Part shown: piece by piece, positions 45,164-53,685 of the stretch
Layout: each line of letters begins with the position of its first letter
Position numbering within the stretch: the first letter of the stretch is position 1
NCBI GenBank assembly: GCA_020532085.1
Contig: JAJBAV010000011.1
Span: forward strand, 1 to 64,000
From: Candidatus Cloacimonadota bacterium
GTDB lineage: Bacteria; Cloacimonadota; Cloacimonadia; Cloacimonadales; Cloacimonadaceae
Direction: 5' to 3'
DNA: 64,000 bases
The notes under the pieces: generated by a model
Database searches by the model: none
What the model was told of the DNA's origin: nothing
What the model saw: the letters and a program-made list of their open reading frames with translations, nothing else
Position numbers and translations under genes: made by a program

Positions 45164-47593
45164 ATGTTTTTGACCCACGCCCAGCTCATTAGCGAGATCC
45201 GCCGCTGCGAATACTGCGCGGAAAAACCCTGCCAGACAGCCTGCCCCTGCGACTGCTCCCCGGCCGATTTCATGATGGCCGCGGCCCAAGGCCTGCCCTC
45301 GGATTTCAAACGCGCCGCCGGGATCATCCTCTCCAGCAATCCCCTGGGGGGGATCTGCGGCAGCGTTTGCCCCGATTACCACTGCGTTCAAGCCTGTTCG
45401 CGCGAAACTTTCGACACTCCCATCCGCATCCCCGAGGTCCAGGCCGCCATCGTGCGCAAAGCCCATGAACTGGGCCAGCTGCCGGAGTTCACGCCAGCCC
45501 TCAGAAACGGCCTCAAAGTTGCCGTCGTGGGCGGCGGACCGGCTGGGATCGGCGCGGCCGTAACCCTCACCCAGCTTGGCTATGAGGTGGATATCTTTGA
45601 CCCGGAGCCCCTGGGCGGCCAGGCAGGCCTCATCCCCTCCCGGCGTCTCGACCCCGGCATCCTCGCCGCCGATCTGCTCTTCCTCACCGAGGTTTTCCAG
45701 CTAAACCACCTTAAACAGGGCGCTCCCACCGCGAAAGAGCTTTTGGCCTCCGGCTATGCCGCCGTGGTGCAGGCCGGCGGTCTGAACGACCCCATCCGGC
45801 TCAACATTCCCGGCGATGACAGCGCCATCTATGGCCTGGACATCCTCCGCAACCCCGGCTGCTGGCTCTTTGAGGGAAAAAGGATCGCCCTCGTGGGAGG
45901 GGCCATTGCCGCGGACCAGGCCCTCACCGCCAAACTGCGCGGCGCCGCCCACGTGGAACTTATCACCCTGGAAGCCTGGCACGAAATGCCCCTCACCGAA
46001 GACGAAAAGCAAGGCCTGGTGGAAGCCGGGGTGGAATTCAGCCCCCGCACCCGGATCAGCGAGATAGTCAACTCCGCGGGCAAAACCGTGGCCATCAAAA
46101 CCAGGCGCGTCCAGCTGCCCGCCGGCGAAACCTTCCACCCTGCCAAGATCAGGGACGAAGAGGGTTCCGGCGAACTGGAGCGTCCTTTCGACCTTGTGGT
46201 GATAGCGGTGGGCAACCGCCCCATCCTCCATGAACAGGGCGAGCGGATCTTCTCCTGCGGCGACCAGGCCCATGGCCCCACCACCGTCGTCGAGGCCGTC
46301 GCCTCCGGCAAGAACGCGGCCCTGGAGGTCGATTCCGCCCTGCGCTCCAGCCACTATGAACTTCCGCCGAAGCCCACCAAAAGCTGCCTTCCCGTCTTCG
46401 GCTGGAACAAACATCCCGTGCCCCTGGAAGCCGATTTCTTCGGCCGCCCCCTCGATTCGCCCTTCCTGCTTTCCGCCGCGCCGCCCACCGACGGCTACGA
46501 GCAGATGAAGCTCGCCTACGAGGCCGGCTGGGCCGGGGGCATCATGAAAACCGCCTTCGACGGCCTCGAGATCCACATCCCGGGCGAATACATGTGGGTT
46601 TGGGGTGATAAGACCTTCGCCAATTGCGACAACGTTTCGGACCATCCCCTGGATCGCGTGTGCGAGGAAATCTCCCGCCTCATCAAAGAGTATCCGGACA
46701 AACTGACCCTGGCCTCCACCGGCGGGCCCGTCACCGGCAACGACGCCGCGGACAAGGCCGTCTGGCAGGCCAACACCAGAAAGCTGGAGGCCGCCGGAGC
46801 CATGGGCATAGAATACAGCCTCTCCTGTCCCCAGGGCGGAGACGGCACCCACGGCGACATCGTGGCCCAAAACCCGGAACTGACGGCGAAGATAATCGGC
46901 TGGGTGATGGAGATCAGCGACCCCGAAGTGCCCAAGCTGTTCAAGCTAACCGGCGCTGTCACGGCCATCCAGCCCATCATAACAGCCGTCAAAGGCGTCC
47001 TGGACAGGTATCCCGGTAAAAAAGCCGGCGTCACCCTCGCCAACACCTTCCCCTGCCTCGGTTTCCGGCATAAGGAAGGCGTCGCCTGGGATGAGGGCGT
47101 GATCGTGGGCATGAGCGGCGAAGGTGTCGTACCCATCAGCTATCTGAGCCTCGCCCGGGCCTGCGGCAAAGGCGTCACCGTCTCCGGAAACGGCGGCGCG
47201 ATGAACTACCTCGACGCGGCCAACTTCCTGGCCCTCGGCGCTTCCACCGTGCAGTTCTGCACCATTGCCGAAAAATACGGCTACGGCATCATCGCCGAAC
47301 TCAAGCTGGGCCTCTCCCACCTGCTGGAAGCCAAAAACATCCCTTCCGTGAAGGAACTGATCGGCATCGCCCAACCTGCTCCCATCACCGATTTCATGGA
47401 CCTGCCCCCCAAGACCAAAAGCAGCACCCTCACTCCCGAACTCTGCGTCCACTGCGGCAATTGCACCCGCTGCCCCTATCTGGCCATCACCCTGGACGAA
47501 GATCTCCTCCCCGTGATCGACAAGGACAAATGCGTGGGCTGCTCGCTCTGCACCAAACTCTGCTTCGCCGGAGCGCTTTATATGAGTGAGTGA
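45164..47593 (+). CDS. Dihydropyrimidine dehydrogenase-like Fe-S flavoenzyme
   Basis: An 809-residue fused oxidoreductase. Residues 1-95 hold two Cys-rich cluster motifs (CEYCAEKPCQTACPCDC and CGSVCPDYHCVQAC), as in GltD and PreT. A flavin/NAD(P) module follows from about 115 (VAVVGGGPAGIGAAVTL). Residues 415-740 are a dihydroorotate-dehydrogenase-like FMN barrel, with YSLSCPQGGDGTHGD where the catalytic Cys loop of dihydropyrimidine dehydrogenase lies. The C-terminus has two 4Fe-4S motifs (CVHCGNCTRCPY and CVGCSLCTKLC). The domain order equals mammalian DPD or fused PreT-PreA, but it is shorter than mammalian DPD and the substrate is not proven. ATG after AAGGAG. Confidence 0.82.
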   Translation: MFLTHAQLISEIRRCEYCAEKPCQTACPCDCSPADFMMAAAQGLPSDFKRAAGIILSSNPLGGICGSVCPDYHCVQACSRETFDTPIRIPEVQAAIVRKAHELGQLPEFTPALRNGLKVAVVGGGPAGIGAAVTLTQLGYEVDIFDPEPLGGQAGLIPSRRLDPGILAADLLFLTEVFQLNHLKQGAPTAKELLASGYAAVVQAGGLNDPIRLNIPGDDSAIYGLDILRNPGCWLFEGKRIALVGGAIAADQALTAKLRGAAHVELITLEAWHEMPLTEDEKQGLVEAGVEFSPRTRISEIVNSAGKTVAIKTRRVQLPAGETFHPAKIRDEEGSGELERPFDLVVIAVGNRPILHEQGERIFSCGDQAHGPTTVVEAVASGKNAALEVDSALRSSHYELPPKPTKSCLPVFGWNKHPVPLEADFFGRPLDSPFLLSAAPPTDGYEQMKLAYEAGWAGGIMKTAFDGLEIHIPGEYMWVWGDKTFANCDNVSDHPLDRVCEEISRLIKEYPDKLTLASTGGPVTGNDAADKAVWQANTRKLEAAGAMGIEYSLSCPQGGDGTHGDIVAQNPELTAKIIGWVMEISDPEVPKLFKLTGAVTAIQPIITAVKGVLDRYPGKKAGVTLANTFPCLGFRHKEGVAWDEGVIVGMSGEGVVPISYLSLARACGKGVTVSGNGGAMNYLDAANFLALGASTVQFCTIAEKYGYGIIAELKLGLSHLLEAKNIPSVKELIGIAQPAPITDFMDLPPKTKSSTLTPELCVHCGNCTRCPYLAITLDEDLLPVIDKDKCVGCSLCTKLCFAGALYMSE

Positions 47594-47714
47594 GGCAGCC
47601 CGTTCACGCTGCCCTTGATATCGCCTCGCGGAGGCTCACGGCGTGGGTCGATCACACCAGCGAAGCTCACGGCGCGGCGAGGTCGGGAGCTTACAGCTGC
47701 TCTCAAATGATCAT
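47594..47714. other. Spacer at the left edge of the repeat island
   Basis: A GGCAGC/GCTGCC hairpin just after the flavoenzyme stop (47593-47613) may be a weak terminator. No gene is seen up to the fold-back repeat. Confidence 0.4.
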
Positions 47715-48170
47715 AATTATCTCAGATTCTCAGGGCCCTGTAACTTGCCAACCCGCATCAGTTCAGGGTTTGGAGGTCAGATTCTCAAAATAACAGCACC
47801 CCCGCCCCCCTGGCGGCACGGGCACACCTGCTTGATGCAACTTGCATCAACAATGATGCTATCATCTAATGATATATACATATATACTAATATATTATTA
47901 TATAATTTTATATTTATGTTATATTTATACCTATGGTATAAAGAGCATTCCCTTACCCTGCCTTGCCTCTCTTTCCACCCGCTCCCGGTACCTGGCCTCT
48001 CTCTTTCCACCCGCTCCCGATACCTGACCTCTCTCCTTCCTCCCGCTCCAGGTACCTGGCCTGTTTCCCTCCTCCGGGGGTGGGGGTGCTGTTATTTTGA
48101 GAATCTGACCTCCAAACCCTGAACTGATGCGGGTTGGCAAGTTACAGGGCCCTGAGAATCTGAGATAATT
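47715..48170. repeat. Fold-back element with 95-bp near-identical inverted arms
   Basis: The arms at 47715-47809 and 48076-48170 are inverted copies with a single mismatch (a G for an A in the C/G-run end). They flank about 265 bp. The centre begins with an AT-rich block of about 80 bp containing mostly A and T (47860-47940) and a small stem, then a pyrimidine-rich tandem repeat. Each arm carries CAGATTCTCA twice. It may be a non-autonomous mobile element or an invertible segment; no transposase or recombinase gene lies beside it. Confidence 0.92.
47966..48062. repeat. Pyrimidine-rich tandem repeat, about 32-bp units
   Basis: Three diverged units built around CTTTCCACCCGCTCCC and GTACCTGGC lie inside the fold-back. 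The plus strand is almost free of purines outside GTACC/GATACC. Confidence 0.75.
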
Positions 48171-48209
48171 TGCGGTAATTTGATGGCGGAGGGCTATACC
48201 AATTTTTAG

Positions 48210-49106
48210 CCGGCGGTTGAAACCGCCGGAGATCGTATCCCCCTGGCCGCTGATACCCAGGAACGGTGGCCGAAGCCACCGCCTTCCGTCTCCTGTCCTG
48301 GCGGCTTTGGGCATCTTGGAGTTATAGCCGGCAGGAGTTCCCGGCGTTGTCAATTCAAACACCCACTGGGTGTCATTCCGGGGTGGGGGTTTTAACCCCC
48401 GGGGACCCGGAATCCAGACCTTACGGGTAATGCCCTGTTGGCACATCCCCCACTCCACCCCGAGTTGTCATTCCGGGGTGGGGGTTTAACCCCCGAGGTC
48501 CCGGAATCCAGCCATATCATCCACATAGCCCCGCCCTGTCATTCCGGGGTGGGGGTTTTAACCCCCGGGGTCCCGGAATCCAGCCATATCATCCACATAG
48601 CCCAAACCTGTCATTCCGGGGTGGGGGTTTTAACCCCCGGGGTCCCGGAATCCAGCCATATCATCCACATAGCCCAAACCTGTCATTCCGGGGTGGGGGT
48701 TTTAACCCCCGGGGTCCCGGAATCCAGACCTTACGGGTAATGCCCTGTTGGCACATCCCCCACTCCGCCCCGAGTTGTCATTCCGGGGTGGGGGGTTTCA
48801 ACCCCCGGGGTCCCGGAATCCAGACCTTACGGGTAATGCCCTGTTGGCACATCCCCCACTCCACCCCGAGTTGTCGTTCCGGGGTGGGGGTTTTAACCCC
48901 CGAGGTCCCGGAATCCAGACCTTACGGGTAATGCCCTCAGAGGGTGTCGATGCAGACCGCGTCTGTATCGACCCCGCCCTGATTTGGGACCGGGACTGGC
49001 TATTCCCGCCAAACCTGGATTCCGGGTCCCCGCGTGCTGGCGCACGCCTCCCCGGAATGACAGGCGTTTGGAACGGGGTGGGTGAGGGACAAGCCTTGGC
49101 GGAGGG
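48210..49106. repeat. Composite repeat, expanded copy
   Basis: Left part (48210-48420) matches 49299-49508 and right part (48920-49106) matches 49508-49693, each with only scattered differences. Between them, where the intact copy has one palindrome, this copy has an array of seven. The left part starts with the hairpin CCGGCGGTTGAAACCGCCGG. Confidence 0.88.
48371..48918. repeat. Array of seven 46-bp palindromes with two alternating linker types
   Basis: Units begin TGTCATTCCGGGG and end CCCGGAATCCAG, with a GGGGGTTTTAACCCCC centre. Starts are at 48371, 48466, 48537, 48609, 48681, 48776 and 48872. Linkers are of two kinds: a short one with CATATCATCCACATAGCCC (three times in a row, period 71-72) and a long one with CTTACGGGTAATGCCC (three times, period 95-96), in the order long, short, short, short, long, long. 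Linkers are repeated, so this is not CRISPR. Confidence 0.92.
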
Positions 49107-49108
49107 GT

Positions 49109-49298
49109 AAACCGGTTTTAAATGGCGCGGGAATATCGGCGATGGCCTCAGCCACAATACAGCCAGAACCTCGCGCCAAGACGGAAGGCGGTGGCTTCAG
49201 CCACCGTACCCCAAAACACCGGAGCCAGAAAAAGACGATGTCCGGTCGGCTTCAGCCACCGGAGTTGGGACCGGCCTGACCTGGCAGCGGAAAACAGA
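49109..49298. other. Spacer between the two composite repeats
   Basis: Non-coding, with several short hairpins of the type GGTGGCTTCAGCCACC (about 49191 and 49243), which also occur inside both composite copies with the loop reversed. Confidence 0.55.
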
Positions 49299-49693
49299 CC
49301 GGCGGTTGAAACCGCCGGAGATCGTATCTCCCTGGCCGCTGATACCGAGGAACGGTGGCTGAAGCCACCGCCTTCCGTCTCCTGTCCTGGCGGCTTTGGG
49401 CGTCTTGGCGTTATAGCTGGCAGGCGTTCCCGGCGTTGTCAATTCAAACACCCACTGGGTGTCATTCCGGGGTGGGGGTTTCAACCCCCGGGGTCCCGGA
49501 ATCCAGACCTTACGGGTAATGCCTCAGAGGGTGTCGATGCAGACTGCGTCTGGATCGACCCCGCCTTGACCTGGGACCGGGACTGGCTATTCCCGCCAAA
49601 CCTGGATTCCGGGGCCCCGCGTGCAAGCGCACGCCTCCCCGGAATGACAGGCGTTTGGAACGGGGTGGGTGAGGGACAAGCCTTGGCGGAGGG
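49299..49693. repeat. Composite repeat, intact copy
   Basis: A 395-bp unit. It contains a subelement at 49460-49649 bounded by inverted TGTCATTCCGGGG ends, each end itself a palindrome. The same layout is found in the expanded copy. No coding frame with protein character is present. Confidence 0.85.
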
Positions 49694-49701
49694 CTGTCTT
49701 A

Positions 49702-49816
49702 CCGCCCCAAGCCTCATCCCATTCGCCTCCCATTGACATCCCCCTGAGTTCCCGCCCAACCAACGGGAAGTAAACGGGAAGTAAATGGGATGTGAATGGG
49801 ATGAGGCTTGGGGCGG
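49702..49816. repeat. Long hairpin with an 11-bp tandem arm
   Basis: Perfect 23-bp outer arms (49702-49724 and 49794-49816) continue inward with partial pairing. The right arm is four tandem 11-mers: ACGGGAAGTAA twice, ATGGGATGTGA, ATGGGATGAGG. The same building plan is seen at 16069-16151 with a different sequence. Confidence 0.85.
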
Positions 49817-49896
49817 GGTCGGGGAAAACTTAGCTTGACAGGATAGCCCCGTGTAACAAAACTTGCAGCCTCAAAACTGAAACCCCAGGAGATGAT

Positions 49897-51588
49897 GTGA
49901 ATCCTCCTTTCGAGCTAACATTAAAGAGCATGATAGACCGGTCCTGCGAGCTTTTCAGCCGCAAGCCGGCGTTATCGAACGTGGACGGCGAACCCGTAAC
50001 CTACGGCGAGATGCGCAAGCAGCTCGACGGCCTGATGCGCATGATGAGCGAGCAGGGCATCGTGAAGGGCGACAGGGTGGCGATCCTGGGGCAGAACATG
50101 CCGAACTGGGGCATCGCCTATCTGGCCATCGCCTCTCTGGGAGCGGTGGTGGTGCCCATCCTCACGGATTTTCACGTGAACGAGATCCTGAACATTGTGC
50201 GCCATTCCGAGGCAAAGATGATCTTTGTTTCCGGAGCCCAATACGACAAGATCGGCTACGCGGACCTGGACCCCAGGATCATCCTGGTGGCGCTGGACAA
50301 CTTCGAGCCGCTGGAGCTAAAGGCCCCCAAGGACCTGATCGGCGGACTCATCTACGAGCCGCTGAAACAGCTGCAGAAACTAAGCAACCGGGCCCTCAGG
50401 GCCGTGGGGCTGATCGACGCCAAGGTGCACGAGAATGACCTTGCCTCGATCATCTACACCTCCGGCACCACCGGGCTTTCCAAGGGTGTGATGCTCAGCC
50501 ACAAAAACCTGGTGCTGGACGCCTGGATCACCACCCAGTTCCAGCCGGTGGGGGAAAAAGACCGCCTGATCTCGGTTTTGCCGCTCTCGCACACCTATGA
50601 ATGCACGGTGGGCTTCATCATTCCGATGATGGGCGGCGCCTGCGTTTACTATCTGGACAAGCCGCCCACGGCGCGGGTGCTGGTTCCCGCCATGCAAAAG
50701 ATCCGGCCCACCATGATCCTCACCGTGCCGCTGATCATCGAAAAGATCTTCAAAATGCAGGTGCATCCGCAGCTCACGGCCAATCCAGCTTTCCGCGCCA
50801 TGTACAAGCTTCCGCCCAGCCGCAAATTCCTGCACAAGGTGGCCGGCAAAAAGCTGATGAAGACCTTCGGCGGCGAGATCCATTTCTTTGGCATCGGCGG
50901 AGCGCTGCTCTCCTGGGAGGTGGAGCGTTTTCTGAACGAGGCCGGCTTCCCCTACGCCATCGGCTACGGGCTCACGGAAACGGCGCCGCTGATCGCGGGG
51001 AGCAATCCCCAGGCCGTGCGCTTCCGCTCCACCGGACAGGTGCTGGAGCATCTGCAGGTGCGGATCGAGAACCCCGCGCCCCAGACCGGGATCGGCGAGA
51101 TCCTGGTGAAGGGCGAAACTGTGATGATGGGCTACTACAAGGATCCCCAGCGCACCGCGGAAGCCTTCACCGAAGATGGCTTCTTCCGCACCGGCGACCT
51201 CGGCATCCTGCGCAAAAACCGCTACCTCTACATCATCGGCCGCTCCAAAAACGTGATCGTGGCCGCCTCCGGGGAAAACATCTATCCCGAGGATGTGGAA
51301 AGCAAACTGAACGAACACGAGGCCGTGTTGGAATCGCTGGTCCTGGATGTGGGCGGACAGCTAACCGCGCGCGTCTTCCTCAATCCCGAATACCTGGAAA
51401 AGCACTATCATCCAGATAAACTGGGCAGCGCGGATTATCAGCGGCACTTAAACATCCTCCTGGAGGAGATCAAGACCGCGGCGAATCAGAATCTCTCCAC
51501 GTTCTCGCGGGTGAAAAAGGTGATCGAACAGCGGGAGCCCTTTGAAAAGACGGCCACGCAGAAGATCAAGCGCTTCCTCTATCAGTGA
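49897..51588 (+). CDS. AMP-dependent long-chain acyl-CoA synthetase-like protein
   Basis: A 563-residue adenylate-forming ligase that activates a carboxylic acid, probably a fatty acid, with ATP and CoA. The P-loop is SIIYTSGTTGLSKGVMLSHKN. Later motifs are GYGLTETAPLIAGS (about 352-365) and FRTGDLGILRKNRYLYIIGRS, with the C-terminal Lys in KKVIEQREPFEKTATQKIKR. It fits the FadD/FAA1-like group. The start is GTG 49897 with AGGAG ahead; nearby ATG codons run into a stop. It follows the repeat island. A TTGACA-like element near 49836 may be its promoter. Confidence 0.92.
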   Translation: MNPPFELTLKSMIDRSCELFSRKPALSNVDGEPVTYGEMRKQLDGLMRMMSEQGIVKGDRVAILGQNMPNWGIAYLAIASLGAVVVPILTDFHVNEILNIVRHSEAKMIFVSGAQYDKIGYADLDPRIILVALDNFEPLELKAPKDLIGGLIYEPLKQLQKLSNRALRAVGLIDAKVHENDLASIIYTSGTTGLSKGVMLSHKNLVLDAWITTQFQPVGEKDRLISVLPLSHTYECTVGFIIPMMGGACVYYLDKPPTARVLVPAMQKIRPTMILTVPLIIEKIFKMQVHPQLTANPAFRAMYKLPPSRKFLHKVAGKKLMKTFGGEIHFFGIGGALLSWEVERFLNEAGFPYAIGYGLTETAPLIAGSNPQAVRFRSTGQVLEHLQVRIENPAPQTGIGEILVKGETVMMGYYKDPQRTAEAFTEDGFFRTGDLGILRKNRYLYIIGRSKNVIVAASGENIYPEDVESKLNEHEAVLESLVLDVGGQLTARVFLNPEYLEKHYHPDKLGSADYQRHLNILLEEIKTAANQNLSTFSRVKKVIEQREPFEKTATQKIKRFLYQ

Positions 51589-51704
51589 GGCCGGGAAGGG
51601 TCTGGAACGCAATTTGCATCATCCGGGAAAGTGATGACGGCATAAGCGCCACGGCCTGCTGGCCCAAACGAAAACGAGGCAGGGGCGGATTCACGGGAGG
51701 ATAG

Positions 51705-53684
51705 ATGACACGGACCACTTTACTGATCATGGTTCTGGCCACCATGGCTGCTTCTCTGGGAGCGGGGCCAACCAGCCTGACCTTGGGCGACATCAGCTTT
51801 GACCTGAACGTCCGGGCCGATAAGAGGGCGGGCGAATACAGCTATCCGGACCTGGTTTTCACGCCCACCAGCCAAAGCTGGCAGGACAGCACGGTGATCG
51901 TGTTCTCCTCAGCCGAACTTGACCTGAGGGTGAAGGTCTCACCCCGGAACGCCTATCTGGCCCAGTCCTGGCTCTTCGACGTCCGGGCCGATTTCAAGCA
52001 GGAAACCTATCTCCACGAGTTGGTCCTGAGCATGGACAACCCCCAGGCGCCCGTGAGCGCTGAGCTGAAAGGGGTGGAAGCCATCCAGAGCGGCGATCCC
52101 AGCCTCAACCGCACGATCGGGCCCTGCATGGACAAGGCGGTGGAATTCTCCAGCGGGGACAAACGCTTCTGGATCGTGGCTTCCGGCTACGCGGAGTGTG
52201 GGGGGCTGGAAGGCCTCCAGACCAACAACATCGTGCTCTACGACTACCGGGCACACTTCTTTCGCATGCATAATCCCGCCACGCCGCAATACGGCTATCT
52301 GCGCGACACAATGTACAAGCCCGCCGGCGGCTCCCACCGCTGGGGCTTCCTGCTCTTTGGCGAAAAACCCCTGCTGCTGGACATAAACCGCTGGCCAGGC
52401 GACCGCAAGGCCGCCCTCTGCATCAGCAACGACGCCGACGGCGAAACCCTCCCCCGCCTCCAAGCCGTTTTTGAAGGCAGCAGCAATCCCGCCAACCCGC
52501 GCTATTACACCAAAGGCTTTTTCGCCCGGAACATCCCCATCTCCACCACCATCCACGGCGTGAACCAGCCCAACCTGGGAAGCATGTGGGAACTCATCCG
52601 CGATCACGGCAACCGCATTGGTTGGCACACCTACACCATGCTGGAAGATCCCCCCGGCAGCAACGAACAGGCCATCCTCCACGACCTCGCGCACCTGAAC
52701 ATCCGCAGTTGGATCGACCACGCCGTTCCCTTTAATCCCGAAGACATAGCCTACAACGGGCTCTTCCCGGACAGCCTGCAATATGTGGGCGACGTGATCA
52801 ACCAAAGCAACATCGACTACATCTGGCCCGGCGAAACCCCGCCCACCAACCCTTTCAACGCCTACGAAGAGGCCTGGCGCCTGCCCCACTTCCTCTACGA
52901 AGCCAAATCCCTCACCAAACCGGTCTGGTTCTTTGGCCGCACCAGATGCGAGGTTTGGGAATATTACGGCCACTACAACCCACTCAGCATGAAATACATG
53001 ATGACGCCGGACAACCTGGACGCCCTCATCGCCGCCCGGGGCCTGCACATTGCCTATACCCACCTCTGCCAGTCGCAATCGGGCTCCACCTACAGTTTCT
53101 GGCAAATCTCGCCCACCGGGGATTACGAGATCCGCGACGACGTGGACGACATGCTGCTGATGCTGGACCACTACCGCAGCCACCGGGGCCTCTGGATCGC
53201 GCCGCTGGAGGACATCTTCGACCGCATGCTGGATATCGAGGAAGTGAAGATCACGGCGGTGGAAACCACCCCGCAGGAACATATCCTGAAGGTGACCCTG
53301 GCCAGCGGGGCGAAGCGTGACCTGGCTGATCTGAGCCTCAGCCATAAAGATGATGTTTACAGCATCGACATTCTGCCCGCGAACGGCGAATCAATCCTTT
53401 ATATCCCGGACTTCAGCGGGCAGGGGCAGGTTCCGGAAACCCTCTACCATGTGAACTACCACGCCGGGCAGCTGGCCATCACCAAAGCTTACGACCTGCC
53501 GCTGGAACCGATGCTGGTGGAAATCTTCAATCTGCGCGGCCAGAAGATCCAGACGCAAGACTTCATCTTCATCCAAACCGAACACATCCTGCCCTTCGCG
53601 GACAAGGCCTCGGGAATCTATCTCGCCCGGCTGAAACCGCTGGAAGGGACTCCGGTGCTGCTGAAATTCAGCGTGGTGAAATAG
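51705..53684 (+). CDS. Secreted deacetylase-like (NodB-fold) protein with C-terminal sorting domain
   Basis: A 659-residue exported protein. Signal peptide MTRTTLLIMVLATMAASLGA. Residues 25-220 are a beta-rich N-terminal domain. Residues about 230-500 look like a polysaccharide-deacetylase barrel: KAALCISNDADGE stands where motif 1 (TFDDG) is expected and HGNRIGWHTYTML resembles motif 2. Because the usual Asp-Asp pair and HxxxH are incomplete, activity is uncertain. The last 80 residues (MLVEIFNLRGQKIQTQDF and GIYLARLKP) form a type IX-like sorting domain. ATG with GGAGG. It ends one base before a convergent receptor gene. Confidence 0.75.
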   Translation: MTRTTLLIMVLATMAASLGAGPTSLTLGDISFDLNVRADKRAGEYSYPDLVFTPTSQSWQDSTVIVFSSAELDLRVKVSPRNAYLAQSWLFDVRADFKQETYLHELVLSMDNPQAPVSAELKGVEAIQSGDPSLNRTIGPCMDKAVEFSSGDKRFWIVASGYAECGGLEGLQTNNIVLYDYRAHFFRMHNPATPQYGYLRDTMYKPAGGSHRWGFLLFGEKPLLLDINRWPGDRKAALCISNDADGETLPRLQAVFEGSSNPANPRYYTKGFFARNIPISTTIHGVNQPNLGSMWELIRDHGNRIGWHTYTMLEDPPGSNEQAILHDLAHLNIRSWIDHAVPFNPEDIAYNGLFPDSLQYVGDVINQSNIDYIWPGETPPTNPFNAYEEAWRLPHFLYEAKSLTKPVWFFGRTRCEVWEYYGHYNPLSMKYMMTPDNLDALIAARGLHIAYTHLCQSQSGSTYSFWQISPTGDYEIRDDVDDMLLMLDHYRSHRGLWIAPLEDIFDRMLDIEEVKITAVETTPQEHILKVTLASGAKRDLADLSLSHKDDVYSIDILPANGESILYIPDFSGQGQVPETLYHVNYHAGQLAITKAYDLPLEPMLVEIFNLRGQKIQTQDFIFIQTEHILPFADKASGIYLARLKPLEGTPVLLKFSVVK

Positions 53685-53685
53685 C

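Noticed and set aside
47643-48740. Open frames across the repeat island on both strands
   Set aside because: They translate the same inverted or tandem DNA repeats, start without ribosome sites and have no protein character.
48371-48918. Possible CRISPR array
   Set aside because: Linkers between palindromes are themselves repeated in two classes, repeats are 46 bp and GC palindromes, and no cas gene is in the window.
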